NCBI GenBank assembly: GCA_015179045.1
Contig: WHUZ01000217.1
Span: 1 to 26,586, forward strand
Length of the DNA: 26,586 bases
Direction of reading: 5' to 3'
From: Kalaharituber pfeilii
Lineage: Eukaryota > Ascomycota > Pezizomycetes > Pezizales > Pezizaceae
The position numbers and the translations under genes are program-made. The notes below the pieces were generated by a model that was not told where the DNA came from, searched no databases, and was given only the letters and a program-made list of their open reading frames with translations. Position 1 is the stretch's first letter. Each line of letters begins with the position of its first letter. Positions 8,716 through 16,918 of the stretch are shown here, one piece after another.

Positions 8716-9787
8716 CTTACCAACAGATTCGGTACTTGACTTGACCTTGGACCCTTCTACTATCGACAACATGGTCGATGTCATAGTAGAATTCTTCTTC
8801 ATCATCGTCAAGGTCCATTTGGTCTTCGTTTCGGACTCGGTAGGGCTTTAGAAGGCTGGTGTGGATAACTTTGTGTAGGCGGATACCTCGGAGTAAGTCG
8901 AGCTTATATGCATGCCGACTAACAACTCTCTTGACTTTATAGGAACCAATATACTTATTGCTAAGTACCCTATAATTGCTGGTGACAACCCAAAGGTTGC
9001 ATCGGTCAACAAGGACTTGATTTCCTACTTAGAACTGACAAGACTTCTCTATGTGAAGTTGAGATCTCTTGTCATTTATCTTCTTGAGAGTGTTGTGGAT
9101 ATCATTATGAACCGTAGTCATCCGGTCGAGCCAGTCTTCTGCTGCGGGTAATGCGAAAGTATGATCGTCCGAAACGTATATGGTTTTTAGATTGAATCTA
9201 TATAAGCTTTCGAAGGGTGTATAACCATGGGTAAAGGTATATGAAGAGTTGTAAGCGAACTCAGCTAAGGGTAGCCAAGTAGTCCAACGGTTTTGACGAT
9301 CGTGATAGAAGATATGAAGGTACTGCTTCAACGTTTAGATGGCTCTTTCGGAGAGGCCATCAGTCTGAGGATAGTGAGCAGTGGAGAGTCAGAGCTTGAT
9401 GTCAAGCTTATTGTTGATCTCTTTCTAGTATGCAGAGGCAAATTGAGGTCCACGGTCAGAGGTAATTGTGAGAGGTAGACGGTGGTATTGCTATGTCTTG
9501 TTGATGTAAACGGATGCGACGTCTGTAGCTGTCTAAGTCATTTTGGCCAGTATGTATCATTGTACTTTGGTGAACCAGTCAGTAATGACGAGGATAGCAT
9601 TGAAGCCTTCTAATTCTAGTAGTTCTCTGACGAAGTCCATTGCGATCTCCTCGAAGGATTTGATACCAGTTGGTATTGGGATAAGTTATGTGTGTCATGG
9701 GTGTCTGTCTGCTTTAGTCTTTTGACAGGGAGCACAACTTGCAACGTAGTATTGGGTATTTTTCTTCTATCCATCCCAGTAGAAGTT
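8716..9787 (-). pseudogene. pol: Integrase C-terminal part and chromodomain start (inverted gypsy copy C/D)
   Basis: This is the minus-strand counterpart of 6760-7835. The stretch at 9029-9331 is open and reads NRWTTWLPLAEFAYNSS through NDKRSQLHIEKS. The core upstream is broken by frameshifts and stops. This copy runs further than copy B: after KVIHTSLLKPYRVRNED comes an acidic stretch (DLDDDEEE) and a chromodomain start (DIDHVVDSRRVQGQVKYRI, about 8729-8790) that ends at 8716 against the TRIM. A chromodomain reads histone marks and guides integration, so the family is a chromovirus. Confidence 0.82.
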
Positions 9788-10620
9788 CCTTAATATAATT
9801 TTATGAGTGCGGTGCACTCCCAGTAACCAGTGACATCGGAGTCATGGCACTGCTTCATGACTGCAAGTCTGTGTTCTTCCAGTACTACCAACAACCCATC
9901 TTCTCTTCTTTCCCAGTCGTCAACATTAATGCCATCAAGGTTATAGTCTTGTTCGACAGGTTCTCTATTGATTAGAAGTTGCCCATCTTTAAGTAGTTGT
10001 ACCTCCAGTCCAGCAGGTTCGTCACTGGACCTTCTAGTTAGTACATTGGCCTTTCCATTATCCACTCCTTTCTGGTAGTGGATCATAAAGTCAAACTCGC
10101 ATAGTTTGATATACCAGTTTGCTTGTCGGGAGTTAAGCCTTTGCTTAGAGGTGAAGTAGGTGAGTCCATGATGGTCAGTGTATATGTCAACGTGAATGCC
10201 TTATAACCAGGTACGCTATTTGTGGAAGCAGTCAACTATGGCAAGAAGCTCCTTATTATAGATAGAATAAATGCGTTCCGCAGGATTAAGAGCTCTGGAG
10301 TGGAAATCGATCGGGTGAAGAATTTTAACTTGATTGGTAGTGTGGTATTAAGAGAGCATGCCTGTGAGAGCTTGGTTGCTAGCATCAGTCTCCATGATCA
10401 TCAGTAGAGTATGGTCGTACTGCTGGAGTATTGGTACGGACATGAAGGCATCCTTTAATTCATTAACGTAGTATTATTGTGCCTCAGTTCAGGTGAAGGG
10501 TACGTTTCTGGTCACTTGAGTCAGCAGTCAGATTTTGGCGCTGTAGTTTTATATGAATCAGTGATAGTAGTTCGCGAAACCCAAGAACTTTTGAACCTCC
10601 TTCTTCTTTATTGGTATGGG
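9788..10620 (-). pseudogene. pol: RNase H and RT connection (inverted gypsy copy C/D)
   Basis: Minus-strand homologue of 6055-6800. The part at 9790-10086 is open (IHYQKGVDNGKA..LTRRS, QLLKDGQLLINREP, VDDWERREDGLLVV). In it the last RNase H Asp of KADAL is changed to Asn (KANVL). Upstream parts show METDASNQAL, NPAERIYSIYNKELLAIV and DIYTDHHGLTYF, split by several stops that fit CAA/CAG/TGG mutations. Confidence 0.82.
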
Positions 10621-10960
10621 CTAGTCGGTAATGGTACTAAGTTTCTTCGAATCTATTTGGATTTCGGATCTGTTGATGAGGTGGCCGAGGAACATAGTTT
10701 CTTTGATGTAGAATTCTGACTTCATGAGGTTGACGGCAAGTCCGTGTTCGGCAAGCTTAGCCAGGACTTGTTCTACTATCTTCTGATGTTCCCGTTCGGT
10801 CCTTCCCCTATAAATTAGTATGTCATCAATGTACCAGACTACTCTATCAATGTCCTTCAGTATCTCGTCCATTATTTCTTGGAATGAGACAGGGGCATTG
10901 ATCAGTCCGAAGGGCATAATGGTATATTCGAACAAGCCTTTCTTAGTCTTGAAGGCGGTC
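10621..10960 (-). pseudogene. pol: Reverse transcriptase, 3' part (inverted gypsy copy C/D)
   Basis: Open on the minus strand: TAFKTKKGLFEYTIMPFGLINAP, WYIDDILIY with YIDD at 10833-10822, and FLGHLIN. The gene is cut at 10960 by the 5-kb foldback insertion; the 5' part resumes at 15965. The catalytic box is intact. Confidence 0.87.
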
Positions 10961-10962
10961 TT

Positions 10963-10984
10963 CATCAGCAAAAATAATTTTTTC
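10963..10984 (+). repeat. Left terminal inverted repeat of the foldback element
   Basis: CATCAGCAAAAATAAT plus TTTTTC; it pairs with 15941-15962 with one mismatch. It is preceded by TT, half of the target duplication. Confidence 0.8.
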
Positions 10985-11066
10985 CGCCTGGGTGCACCGG
11001 GTACACTGGGTGCATAGGGCGCTCCTGACGTAAACTTATGCTCTCGGCGCAGCTCTTTTAATACAT

Positions 11067-11305
11067 ACGTTGTGGGCGCACGACCTCTATTGCTGGCGGC
11101 ATGAACGCATCGCCCTTTACACTCACATTATGAGCGCACGCTGTCTATTTGCTAGCAGTATGGACGCATGACCATTAACACTCATATTGTGAGCGCACGC
11201 TGTCTATTTGCAAGCAGTACGGACGCATGACCATTAACACTAACATTGTGAGCGCGAAATCTCTATTTGCCAGCAGTGTGGGCGTAATCACAGTTAACTT
11301 CAACA
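11067..11305 (+). repeat. 59-bp tandem minisatellite, four copies
   Basis: Units begin near 11067, 11127, 11185 and 11245. The two central units are almost identical and share GTGAGCGCACGCTGTC and GGACGCATGACCATTAACAC; the outer two are more diverged. The array lies between the left terminal repeat and the 57-bp satellite array. Confidence 0.85.
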
Positions 11306-11598
11306 TCTCAGCCGTCAGCACGTTAACCATATATGTGCTCAACCCTACTGAAATAAGATACTCCACCCACGACGGGTTGGATATTGTAACCATCGCCTGT
11401 AGTAGAATATAGTGCTTGCATACTTGCACTTATTGTATTCCATACTTGCTCATATATCCCAATATACAATTATGCAGCAATTTATCAATTTATTGAATGA
11501 TGACTAAAACTATGTACAAATTCCCATGCCCACTACACCCACATCATCATCGAATTGGCCTGAAGCTGCTGCTCACCGTAGGCTTGCTATTGAAATCG
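11306..11598. other. Spacer in the left arm of the foldback element
   Basis: AT-rich sequence without coding signals or repeats that I can support. It separates the 59-bp minisatellite from the 57-bp array. Confidence 0.5.
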
Positions 11599-12351
11599 TG
11601 CCGCCGAGGTCTGCCATACCTATCAAATTCAGCATATTCTGCAGTATATCGCGCCGTTGAGAGGGGCCTGCCATACTTGTCAATAGAACCCATACCACAG
11701 GATATGGCACCGTCAGGAGGGGCCTGCCATAGCTATTAAATTCAGCTCATTCTGACTGATGACGCGCCATCGAGAGGGCCCCTCGTCATAGCCTGTCAGG
11801 CGGCACGTGCGTAATGAAATAAAAAAACAAAAAAAAAAACGAGAGGGCCTGCCATACCCGTTAGTAGAGCTCATTGTGTAGCATATCGAGCACCGTCAAG
11901 AGGGCCTGCCATACCCGTTAGCAGAGCTCATTGTGTAGCATATCGAGCACCGTCAAGAGGGCCTGCCATACCCGTTAGCAGAGCTCATTGTGTAGCATAT
12001 CGAGCACCGTCGAGAGGGCCTGTTATACCTGTTAAATTGAGCTCATGGTGCTATATCACGCACCGGCGAGAGGGGCTGCCATACCTGTTAATTGCGCCCA
12101 TTGTATGGCATGTCGAGCGCCGAGAGAGGCCGCCATACCTGTTAACAGACCTCATTCTGTAGCATATCGAGTGCCGTCGAGAGGGCCTGCCATACCTGTT
12201 AAGTTGAGCTCATGTTGCTATATCGCGCGCCGGCGAGAGGGGCTGCCATACCTGTTAACAGTGCTCATTCTGCCGCAGATCGCGCCGTCGTAGGGGGCCT
12301 GCCATGCCTGTCAAATTCAGCTCATGTTGCCACATCTCGCGCCATCAAGTG
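11599..12351 (+). repeat. 57-bp satellite array, forward orientation
   Basis: About 12 monomers, each containing GCCTGCCATACC, a GTTA(A/G) segment, GAGCTCATT and a CG-rich end before GAGAGG. Three consecutive monomers (about 11850-12020) are nearly identical at 57 bp, so there was recent local amplification; the others are diverged. The array is interrupted by a short poly(A) retroposon (11781-11839), and after a second insertion (12352-12774) a further monomer continues. The same family recurs inverted at 14395-15360 and degenerate at 23145-24055. Confidence 0.9.
11781..11839 (+). mobile_element. Ultra-short poly(A) retroposon R1 (59 bp)
   Basis: The insert has a body containing CATAGCCTGTCAGG and ends ATGAAAT followed by an A-rich tail. 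It is flanked by a perfect 10-bp target duplication CGAGAGGGCC (11771-11780 and 11840-11849) inside a satellite monomer. This is the mark of target-primed retroposition by a LINE machinery. Confidence 0.75.
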
Positions 12352-12774
12352 CAGTAGAGGGGAGTGTATGCGGGTATGGACAGAAGCAAATGGCGGATCA
12401 CCTGGCCTTCAGGTGTGAGGAGGTGGAATACCCGGTAGGATGGGAAAAGTGGGAAGATACGGATGAGAAAGAGTAGAAGGAAAAGGAAGAGGTGGATGTA
12501 CTCGAGTACTGGGGAGTTTTTCGGGTCGCTGAAATTCTAAAGGAGGAGGGGATGAATTTTTCTTTGTTCGAGGGTGGCGGCGGAGGCACAGCGTAGTTAT
12601 TTTAATTAGTAGGGCGGGGTGTGCTCGGAGAGTGCCCTAGGGCAGTTTTTCGCATGTAGAGAAAGTGGCAGAGGGATACTGTAGTTAGACAAGCCTGCCT
12701 CCGGCTTTGAGGGTTTAGACCCAGAGGCCCAGCTAGGCGCATGCGGGGCCACGTTTAAAAAAAAAAAAAAAAAA
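12352..12774 (+). mobile_element. 5'-truncated LINE-type retroposon with poly(A) tail
   Basis: The 423-bp insert ends in 18 As (12757-12774) and is flanked by the perfect 11-bp duplication GCCATCAAGTG (12341-12351 and 12778-12788) within one satellite monomer. A frame through 12420-12594 reads EEVEYPVGWEKWEDTDEKE, one stop, then EYWGVFRVAEILKEEG and a short Gly-rich end before TAG. It could be the C-terminal tail of a LINE ORF2 or of a retroposed cellular gene; I do not recognise it with confidence. Confidence 0.7.
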
Positions 12775-12813
12775 GGTGCCATCAAGTGGAAAGAGTCATA
12801 CCTGTCAGATTTA

Positions 12814-13101
12814 CCGTATTAACTCACTTAAGAGGTAAAATACAAACGCGCGCTTTGGTGGTCTTGGCAAGCCTCTTAGCACTACTACGCGTGTATTAGG
12901 CACGGGCACGCTGAATTACCGTGATGCTAGCCTCAACAGCACGGAGACTGATAGTGACGTAACTCCCAAAAAAAGAAAAAAGAAAAAAGAAATACATATA
13001 TTGTACCAAAGCGAGTGCTAGTGCGATCAATAGCGCCCGAAGTTCTGCCAAGACCACACTAGCACGCGTTTGTATTTTACCTCTTAAGTGAGTTAATACG
13101 G
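12814..13101. mobile_element. MITE with long inverted repeats and TA target duplication (288 bp)
   Basis: The ends are inverted repeats of about 56 bp. The first 37 bp match perfectly (starting CCGTATTAACTCACTTAAGA) and GTGGTCTTGGCA is shared further in. TA flanks both sides (12812-12813 and 13102-13103), as for Tc1/mariner/pogo elements. There is no coding capacity. It sits inside a satellite monomer (CATACCTGTCAGATT / GTTCATTGTGC), so it inserted after the array formed. The near-perfect ends suggest fairly recent activity. Confidence 0.88.
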
Positions 13102-13125
13102 TAGTTCATTGTGCGCCATTTCAAC

Positions 13126-14062
13126 TGGCAACCTGGAAGCATACCTAGTTCACAGCCCATCACACACATATTATACTACGGCAGTATAAACGGGCAACCC
13201 GGAAATGTACTAATCCACATACTACTGGGGTCTGCCTGCCGACCCATGTGAACAGCAATTAGCGGCTGTAGTGGCCGACCGGTGGTCTGATGAGTGGCCC
13301 CGTGAGCCGCCGAATGAGAAGCCCCTTTGCGATGGTATAGGCTTCATCTCGATTGAGCAATATCCTAAGAGGGCATTTTTGGGATACTGTGATCTTGCCA
13401 GATTCAGAAAATTGACTGCCCTGAAGATGTCAGGCATATCAGGCAGGCCTATTAGGTATATTGAGCGCACGCATGAGATATTGGGTGTATTGAACATATG
13501 GGTATATTGAGTGCGCATATCAGATATTGCGTGCGTCTATGAGAGATTGGGCAAATTGGGCACATTGGGCATATTGGACATGTTGAGTATGTTGAGCGCG
13601 CACTTCTCACTAGTATATTGACTCTTGAGTATAACAAGTAAATCAAGATGCTAACAACTGTGTAGTATGCCGAATATCTCATGCATGCTGATGTGTGCAC
13701 TCAACATGCTGGGAATACCCAGTATCTCATACGCGCGCTCAATAGCTTGATACGTCTGATATGCCCAATACCTTCAGGTATCTCATACGCGCGCTCAATA
13801 TGTTGAATACGCCTGATATGCCTAATATCTTCAGGTATCTCATACGCGCGCTCAGGCCACGGCCACTCAGTGGGCCACGGCCACTTGTCAGGCTAGTCCT
13901 TAGGCTGCCATTGGACCACTCATTGCCTATTTATTGAGTTGGCTACTACAGCCATTTGTAGGTGTTTGTATGAGTCAGCTGGCGGACCATATAGTACGAT
14001 ATGGGCTTGATAGGCTGTGGTTTAGTACATTTCCGGGCTGCCGATTAAGACTGCTGGACCCA
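13126..14062. repeat. Core of the foldback element with inverted segments
   Basis: Several short segments occur once in each orientation about an axis near 13620: 13192-13217 with 14018-14042 (GTACATTTCCGGG type), 13259-13276 with about 13941-13958 (GGCTGTAGT / ACTACAGCC), and the TATTGAGCGCACGCATGAG-type repeats at 13450-13540 with their reverse complements at 13715-13860. On the right side a ~57-bp unit starting GTATCTCATACGCGCGCTCA is repeated 2.5 times. The left side holds a run of short ATTGGGC/ATTGAGC repeats. Open frames here are short and unrecognised. This would be the loop and inner arms of a foldback structure. Confidence 0.65.
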
Positions 14063-14075
14063 CAGTAGTATGAGA

Positions 14076-14126
14076 CCCGCCATAGCCTATGAGAGGGCTT
14101 GCGAGAAATGAAATGAAAAAAAAAAA
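14076..14126 (+). mobile_element. Ultra-short poly(A) retroposon R2 (51 bp)
   Basis: The body contains CCATAGCCTATGAGAGGGC and ends AAATGAAATG plus a poly(A) tail. A perfect 11-bp duplication GTAGTATGAGA (14065-14075, 14127-14137) flanks it. It shares CATAGCCT and the ATGAAAT(A)n end with R1. Confidence 0.8.
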
Positions 14127-14151
14127 GTAGTATGAGAACTATGGTATGGGC

Positions 14152-14236
14152 TAGTCTCGTGCCTAGCCACTACAGCGCACACGTGATTTACGTATTATTA
14201 TTTTTTTCACGTTGCGACGCTAGGAGCACAAGACTA
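14152..14236. mobile_element. 85-bp MITE with 9-bp target duplication
   Basis: The inverted ends TAGTCTCGTG..CCTAGC and TAGTCTTGTGCTCCTAGC (reverse complement of the right end) enclose about 50 bp. It is flanked by a perfect 9-bp duplication GGTATGGGC (14143-14151 and 14237-14245). A 9-bp duplication is typical of Mutator-like elements. At 85 bp it is at the lower size limit for a MITE. Confidence 0.78.
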
Positions 14237-14263
14237 GGTATGGGCATTGATCAGTGCACGCCG

Positions 14264-14321
14264 TTTTTTTTTTTTTTTTCTATCACGCTACCCCGCTTGC
14301 AGCCCTAAGCCATGGCAGGGT
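14264..14321 (-). mobile_element. Ultra-short poly(A) retroposon R3 (58 bp)
   Basis: Read on the minus strand, a body containing GCCATGGCTTAGGGC ends in 16 As (the T run at 14264-14279). It is flanked by AGTGCACGCCG (14253-14263) and AGTACATGCCG (14322-14332), 9 of 11 matching, with both differences transitions. Size and layout match R1 and R2. Confidence 0.65.
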
Positions 14322-14394
14322 AGTACATGCCGGTTGACAGTGCCGCAATTACCCCTCATCGAATTCAGCTGCTGACATGCTGAGAACGTGTTGT

Positions 14395-15360
14395 TTACAG
14401 CTCAATGTAACAGGAATGGCAGGCCCTCTCGGCGGCGCGATCTGCTGCAGAATGAGCACTGTTAACAGGTATGGCAGCCCCTCTCGCCGGCGCGTGATAT
14501 AGCAACATGAGCTCAACTTAACAGGTATGGCAGGCCCTCTCGACGGCGCTCGATATGCTACCGAATGAGCTCTGTTAGCAGGTATGGCAGCCCCTCTCGC
14601 CGGCACGCAATATGGCAACATGAGCTCAGCTTAACAGGTATGGCAGGCCCTCTCGACGGCGCTCGATATGAGCTCTGTTAACAGGTATGGCAGGCCCTCT
14701 TGATGGCGCGCGATATGGCAACATGAGCTCAATTAACAGGTATGGCAGGTCCCTCTCGACGGCGTGATATGCTGCAGGACAAGCTCTTTTAACAGGTATG
14801 GCAGGCCCTCTCGGCGGCGCGATATACTGCAGAATGAGCACTGTTAACAGGTATGGCAGCCCCTCTCGCCGGCACGCGATATGGCAACATGAGCTCTGTT
14901 AACAGGTATGGCAGGCCCTCTCGACGGCGCTCAATATGCTACAGAATGAACTCTGTTAACAGGTTGGCAGGCCCTCTCGACGGCGCGTGATATGGCAACA
15001 TGAGCTCAATCAACAGGTATGGCAGGTCCCTCTCCACGGCGCGATATGCTGCAGAACAAGGTCTTTTAACAGGTATGGCAGGCCCCTCTCGCTGGCACAA
15101 TATGCTACAGAATGAGCCCTATTAACAGGTACGGAAGGTCCCACTCGTGGCACGCGATATGCTGCAGAATGAGCTCTGTTAACAGGTATGGCAGGCCCTT
15201 TCGACGGCGCGCGATACGGCAATATGAGCTCAATTGACAGGTATGGGAGGTCCCTCTCGATAGTGCGATATGCTGCAGAAGGAGTACTATTAACAGTTAT
15301 GGCAGGCCCTCTCAACGATGCGCGATATACTGCAGAATGTGCTCTGTTAAGAGGTATCGA
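14395..15360 (-). repeat. 57-bp satellite array, reverse orientation
   Basis: About 17 monomers seen on the plus strand as (TTAACAGGTATGGCAG)-GCCCTCTCG-(CGGCGC)-ATATG-GAATGAGCTC. They are the same family as 11599-12351 but inverted. Two monomer variants alternate in part of the array (GGCAGGCCCTCTCGACGGC and GGCAGCCCCTCTCGCCGGC), which hints at a higher-order unit. With the left array it can form a long hairpin. Confidence 0.9.
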
Positions 15361-15773
15361 GATACACTACACCAAGCAGAATTTGACAGGTACGGCAGGA
15401 GGTTGCAGCGAGGTGTGGCAAAACGGGCTATATTACATGTGGAGGCTAGAGCAGTGGGATGATAGATAATGGCACAGCATGCTGAGATGATGAAAGAGCA
15501 CCTGTATATAGATCACGATAGCTACAAATACATAATCAGTTCTCAAAATGAGCGTGGCATTTACAGTAACTAACACTGTCATGATTACTTTGCTAGTCAG
15601 CCTATCTACAGTAGACGGCCTTATATTTGTATAGGTCCCTATGCCGACGTTGAGAGTAAGCATGCCGTGATATTGAAAGGTATTATTAAGTGTACCCTAG
15701 GTGCATTGGTAGGCAGTGAATTTGGTTGCGCCAGGGGCAGTAGGGCGTAGTGAGTGAGTGCATCATGTGTAGA
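15361..15773. other. Spacer in the right arm of the foldback element
   Basis: No coding signal or repeat that I can support; open frames on either strand are short and unrecognised. It mirrors the left-arm spacer in position. Confidence 0.45.
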
Positions 15774-15888
15774 GGGGCACAATGCAATTTCTTAAATATG
15801 CCCGGCGCTCTGGGGCACGATGCAATTTGTTAATTATGCCGGACGCTCTGGAGTGGAAGGTTAAGTTTCTAAATACGCCCGAGGCACT
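15774..15888 (+). repeat. 38-bp tandem repeat, three copies
   Basis: Units start at 15774, 15812 and 15850. The first two share GGGGCAC(A/G)ATGCAATTT and end GCGCTCT or ACGCTCT; the third is diverged. It lies just inside the right terminal repeat. Confidence 0.8.
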
Positions 15889-15940
15889 GACGGCGCTCAG
15901 GGCGATTGCCGCGCCCAGGGCGGGGCAGTTCCGCCCAGCC

Positions 15941-15962
15941 GAAAAATTTATTTTTGCTGATG
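15941..15962 (-). repeat. Right terminal inverted repeat of the foldback element
   Basis: Reverse complement of CATCAGCAAAAATAAATTTTTC. It is followed by TT (15963-15964), the second half of the target duplication. Confidence 0.8.
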
Positions 15963-15964
15963 TT

Positions 15965-16342
15965 CTATTCATTGCTAGACTTAATTCGAATAAAGTAGTA
16001 GCCGTTTTTGAGGTCCAATTTAGTAAACTCTTTGGCTTCTTGAGTCTTTTCGAGGAGGTCGGTCATTAGTGGCAGGGGGTATCGGTTTGGGATAGTAAGC
16101 TTATTAAGCTGCCGATAGTCTACACATAACCATAATAATTTATCCTTTTTTCTAACAAAAAGTATCGGTGCGCTAGCTACTGATCGGGACCATCTAATCT
16201 TCCCAGTAGGGAAATGCTCTTCTAAGTATCTTACTAGAGCTTTATCTTCCTCTCACGTAGTCTTATATATCGGGCCATTAGGTACTTTAGCATTAGGGTC
16301 TTTAAGTGGGATTTCGTAGTCCCAAGGTCTATAAGAGGGTAA
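15965..16342 (-). pseudogene. pol: Reverse transcriptase, 5' part (inverted gypsy copy C/D)
   Basis: On the minus strand this is the RT N-terminal part, equivalent to 5340-5720 of copy B, with the VRKKDG and DYRQLNKL regions recognisable but spread over two frames and broken by stops. It is continuous with 10960 downwards if the 5-kb foldback insertion is removed. Confidence 0.75.
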
Positions 16343-16905
16343 TCAGCGAGCCTGTTCTTCGGAAAAAACTTCAGTGTAACGGGAGTACTGTTCGCATACA
16401 TCAATCATTAGTAGTATATCTCCTTCCTCCCAAGAATCCTTATCCAAATCTAAAATAGAAACAGAAGGAAGATTAACAAGAGTATAGAAAATAATTAAAC
16501 CAGAAACATTATGAACCAAACGCCGATTAGGACAATCTACCAAAAAAGACAACCAAGACAATCCCAAAAGAAGTTCCCTATCCCCTATATACAAATATTC
16601 TGTATCCAAATCAAAAGTTCCATCCATCTTATTACCATAGGAATCTAAAGCATTAAGGAAAGAAAAAGAAATATTGACAACCATAGTTCCTCCTTTTAAC
16701 AAAGATCTGTCACTTTGTCTAACCCCAATCAGCCTTTCCTTTTTCTTCCAACCCAGTCTCTTTCTCAAGTCTAATGACACACAAGAAGCAGATGCACCAA
16801 TGTTAATGATTGCTCTGACTTTGAGATTGAGGTTTTTGAACTCAATGTCAGTAGCAAGGAGAGGATGATCTTCGGGAGCTTTGCCGAAGGTGCTGTCGGG
16901 GCTCC
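16343..16905 (-). pseudogene. pol: Protease region of pol (inverted gypsy copy C/D)
   Basis: Open on the minus strand from about 16780 to 16343: SLDLRKRLGWKKKERLIGVRQ, then RELLLGLSWLS and FSEEQAR. Unlike copy B, the two protease halves are in one frame. The catalytic loop just upstream reads INIGASAS where D-S/T-G-A is expected, so the Asp is lost. The frame runs back without a break to the frameshift cassette at 16874-16918, which supports -1 frameshifting as the way into pol. Confidence 0.82.
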
Positions 16906-16918
16906 CTACTCGTTTCCC
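16874..16918 (-). promoter_or_regulatory. -1 frameshift cassette, inverted gypsy copy
   Basis: On the minus strand: GGGAAAC (16918-16912), spacer GAGTA, then stem GGGAGC (16906-16901) / GCTCCC (16879-16874) with an inner CCGA/TCGG pair. Heptamer, spacer and stem are identical to copy B although the surrounding copies have diverged, and here the downstream pol frame is in register. Confidence 0.7.

Larger units (their letters stand above)
10963..15962. mobile_element. Foldback-like DNA transposon carrying inverted satellite arrays (5,000 bp)
   Basis: The insertion splits the RT gene of the inverted gypsy copy exactly. The ends are inverted repeats: left CATCAGCAAAAATAAT then TTTTTC, right (reverse complement) CATCAGCAAAAATAAA then TTTTTC, 21 of 22 matching. 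The RT sequence is duplicated by 2 bp (TT at 10961-10962 and 15963-15964), and copy B shows the uninterrupted site. Inside, a 57-bp satellite runs forward (about 11599-13125) and in reverse (about 14395-15360), placed symmetrically about 600-630 bp from the two ends. Core segments are also inverted about an axis near 13620. I find no transposase. Foldback elements of animals have such satellite-built arms; the 2-bp target duplication is unlike their 7-9 bp. Confidence 0.75.

Noticed and set aside
11599..12351. CRISPR-like regular repeats
   Set aside because: The units are head-to-tail and contiguous, without unique spacers, and the setting is eukaryotic mobile DNA.
12757..12774. Poly(A) run as a simple homopolymer tract
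   Set aside because: The flanking 11-bp duplication shows that it is the tail of a retroposon rather than an isolated slippage tract.
13271..13510. 79-codon frame (MADRWSDEW...) in the foldback core, with a 98-codon antisense partner
   Set aside because: No match to any transposase motif I know, both strands are open over the same bases, and the tail runs into minisatellite sequence. A transposase remnant cannot be excluded but is not supported.
14349..15315. Minus-strand frames with repeating APARGAAIPVN-type readings
   Set aside because: They arise because 57 is a multiple of 3, so an open frame persists through tandem monomers. Not genes.
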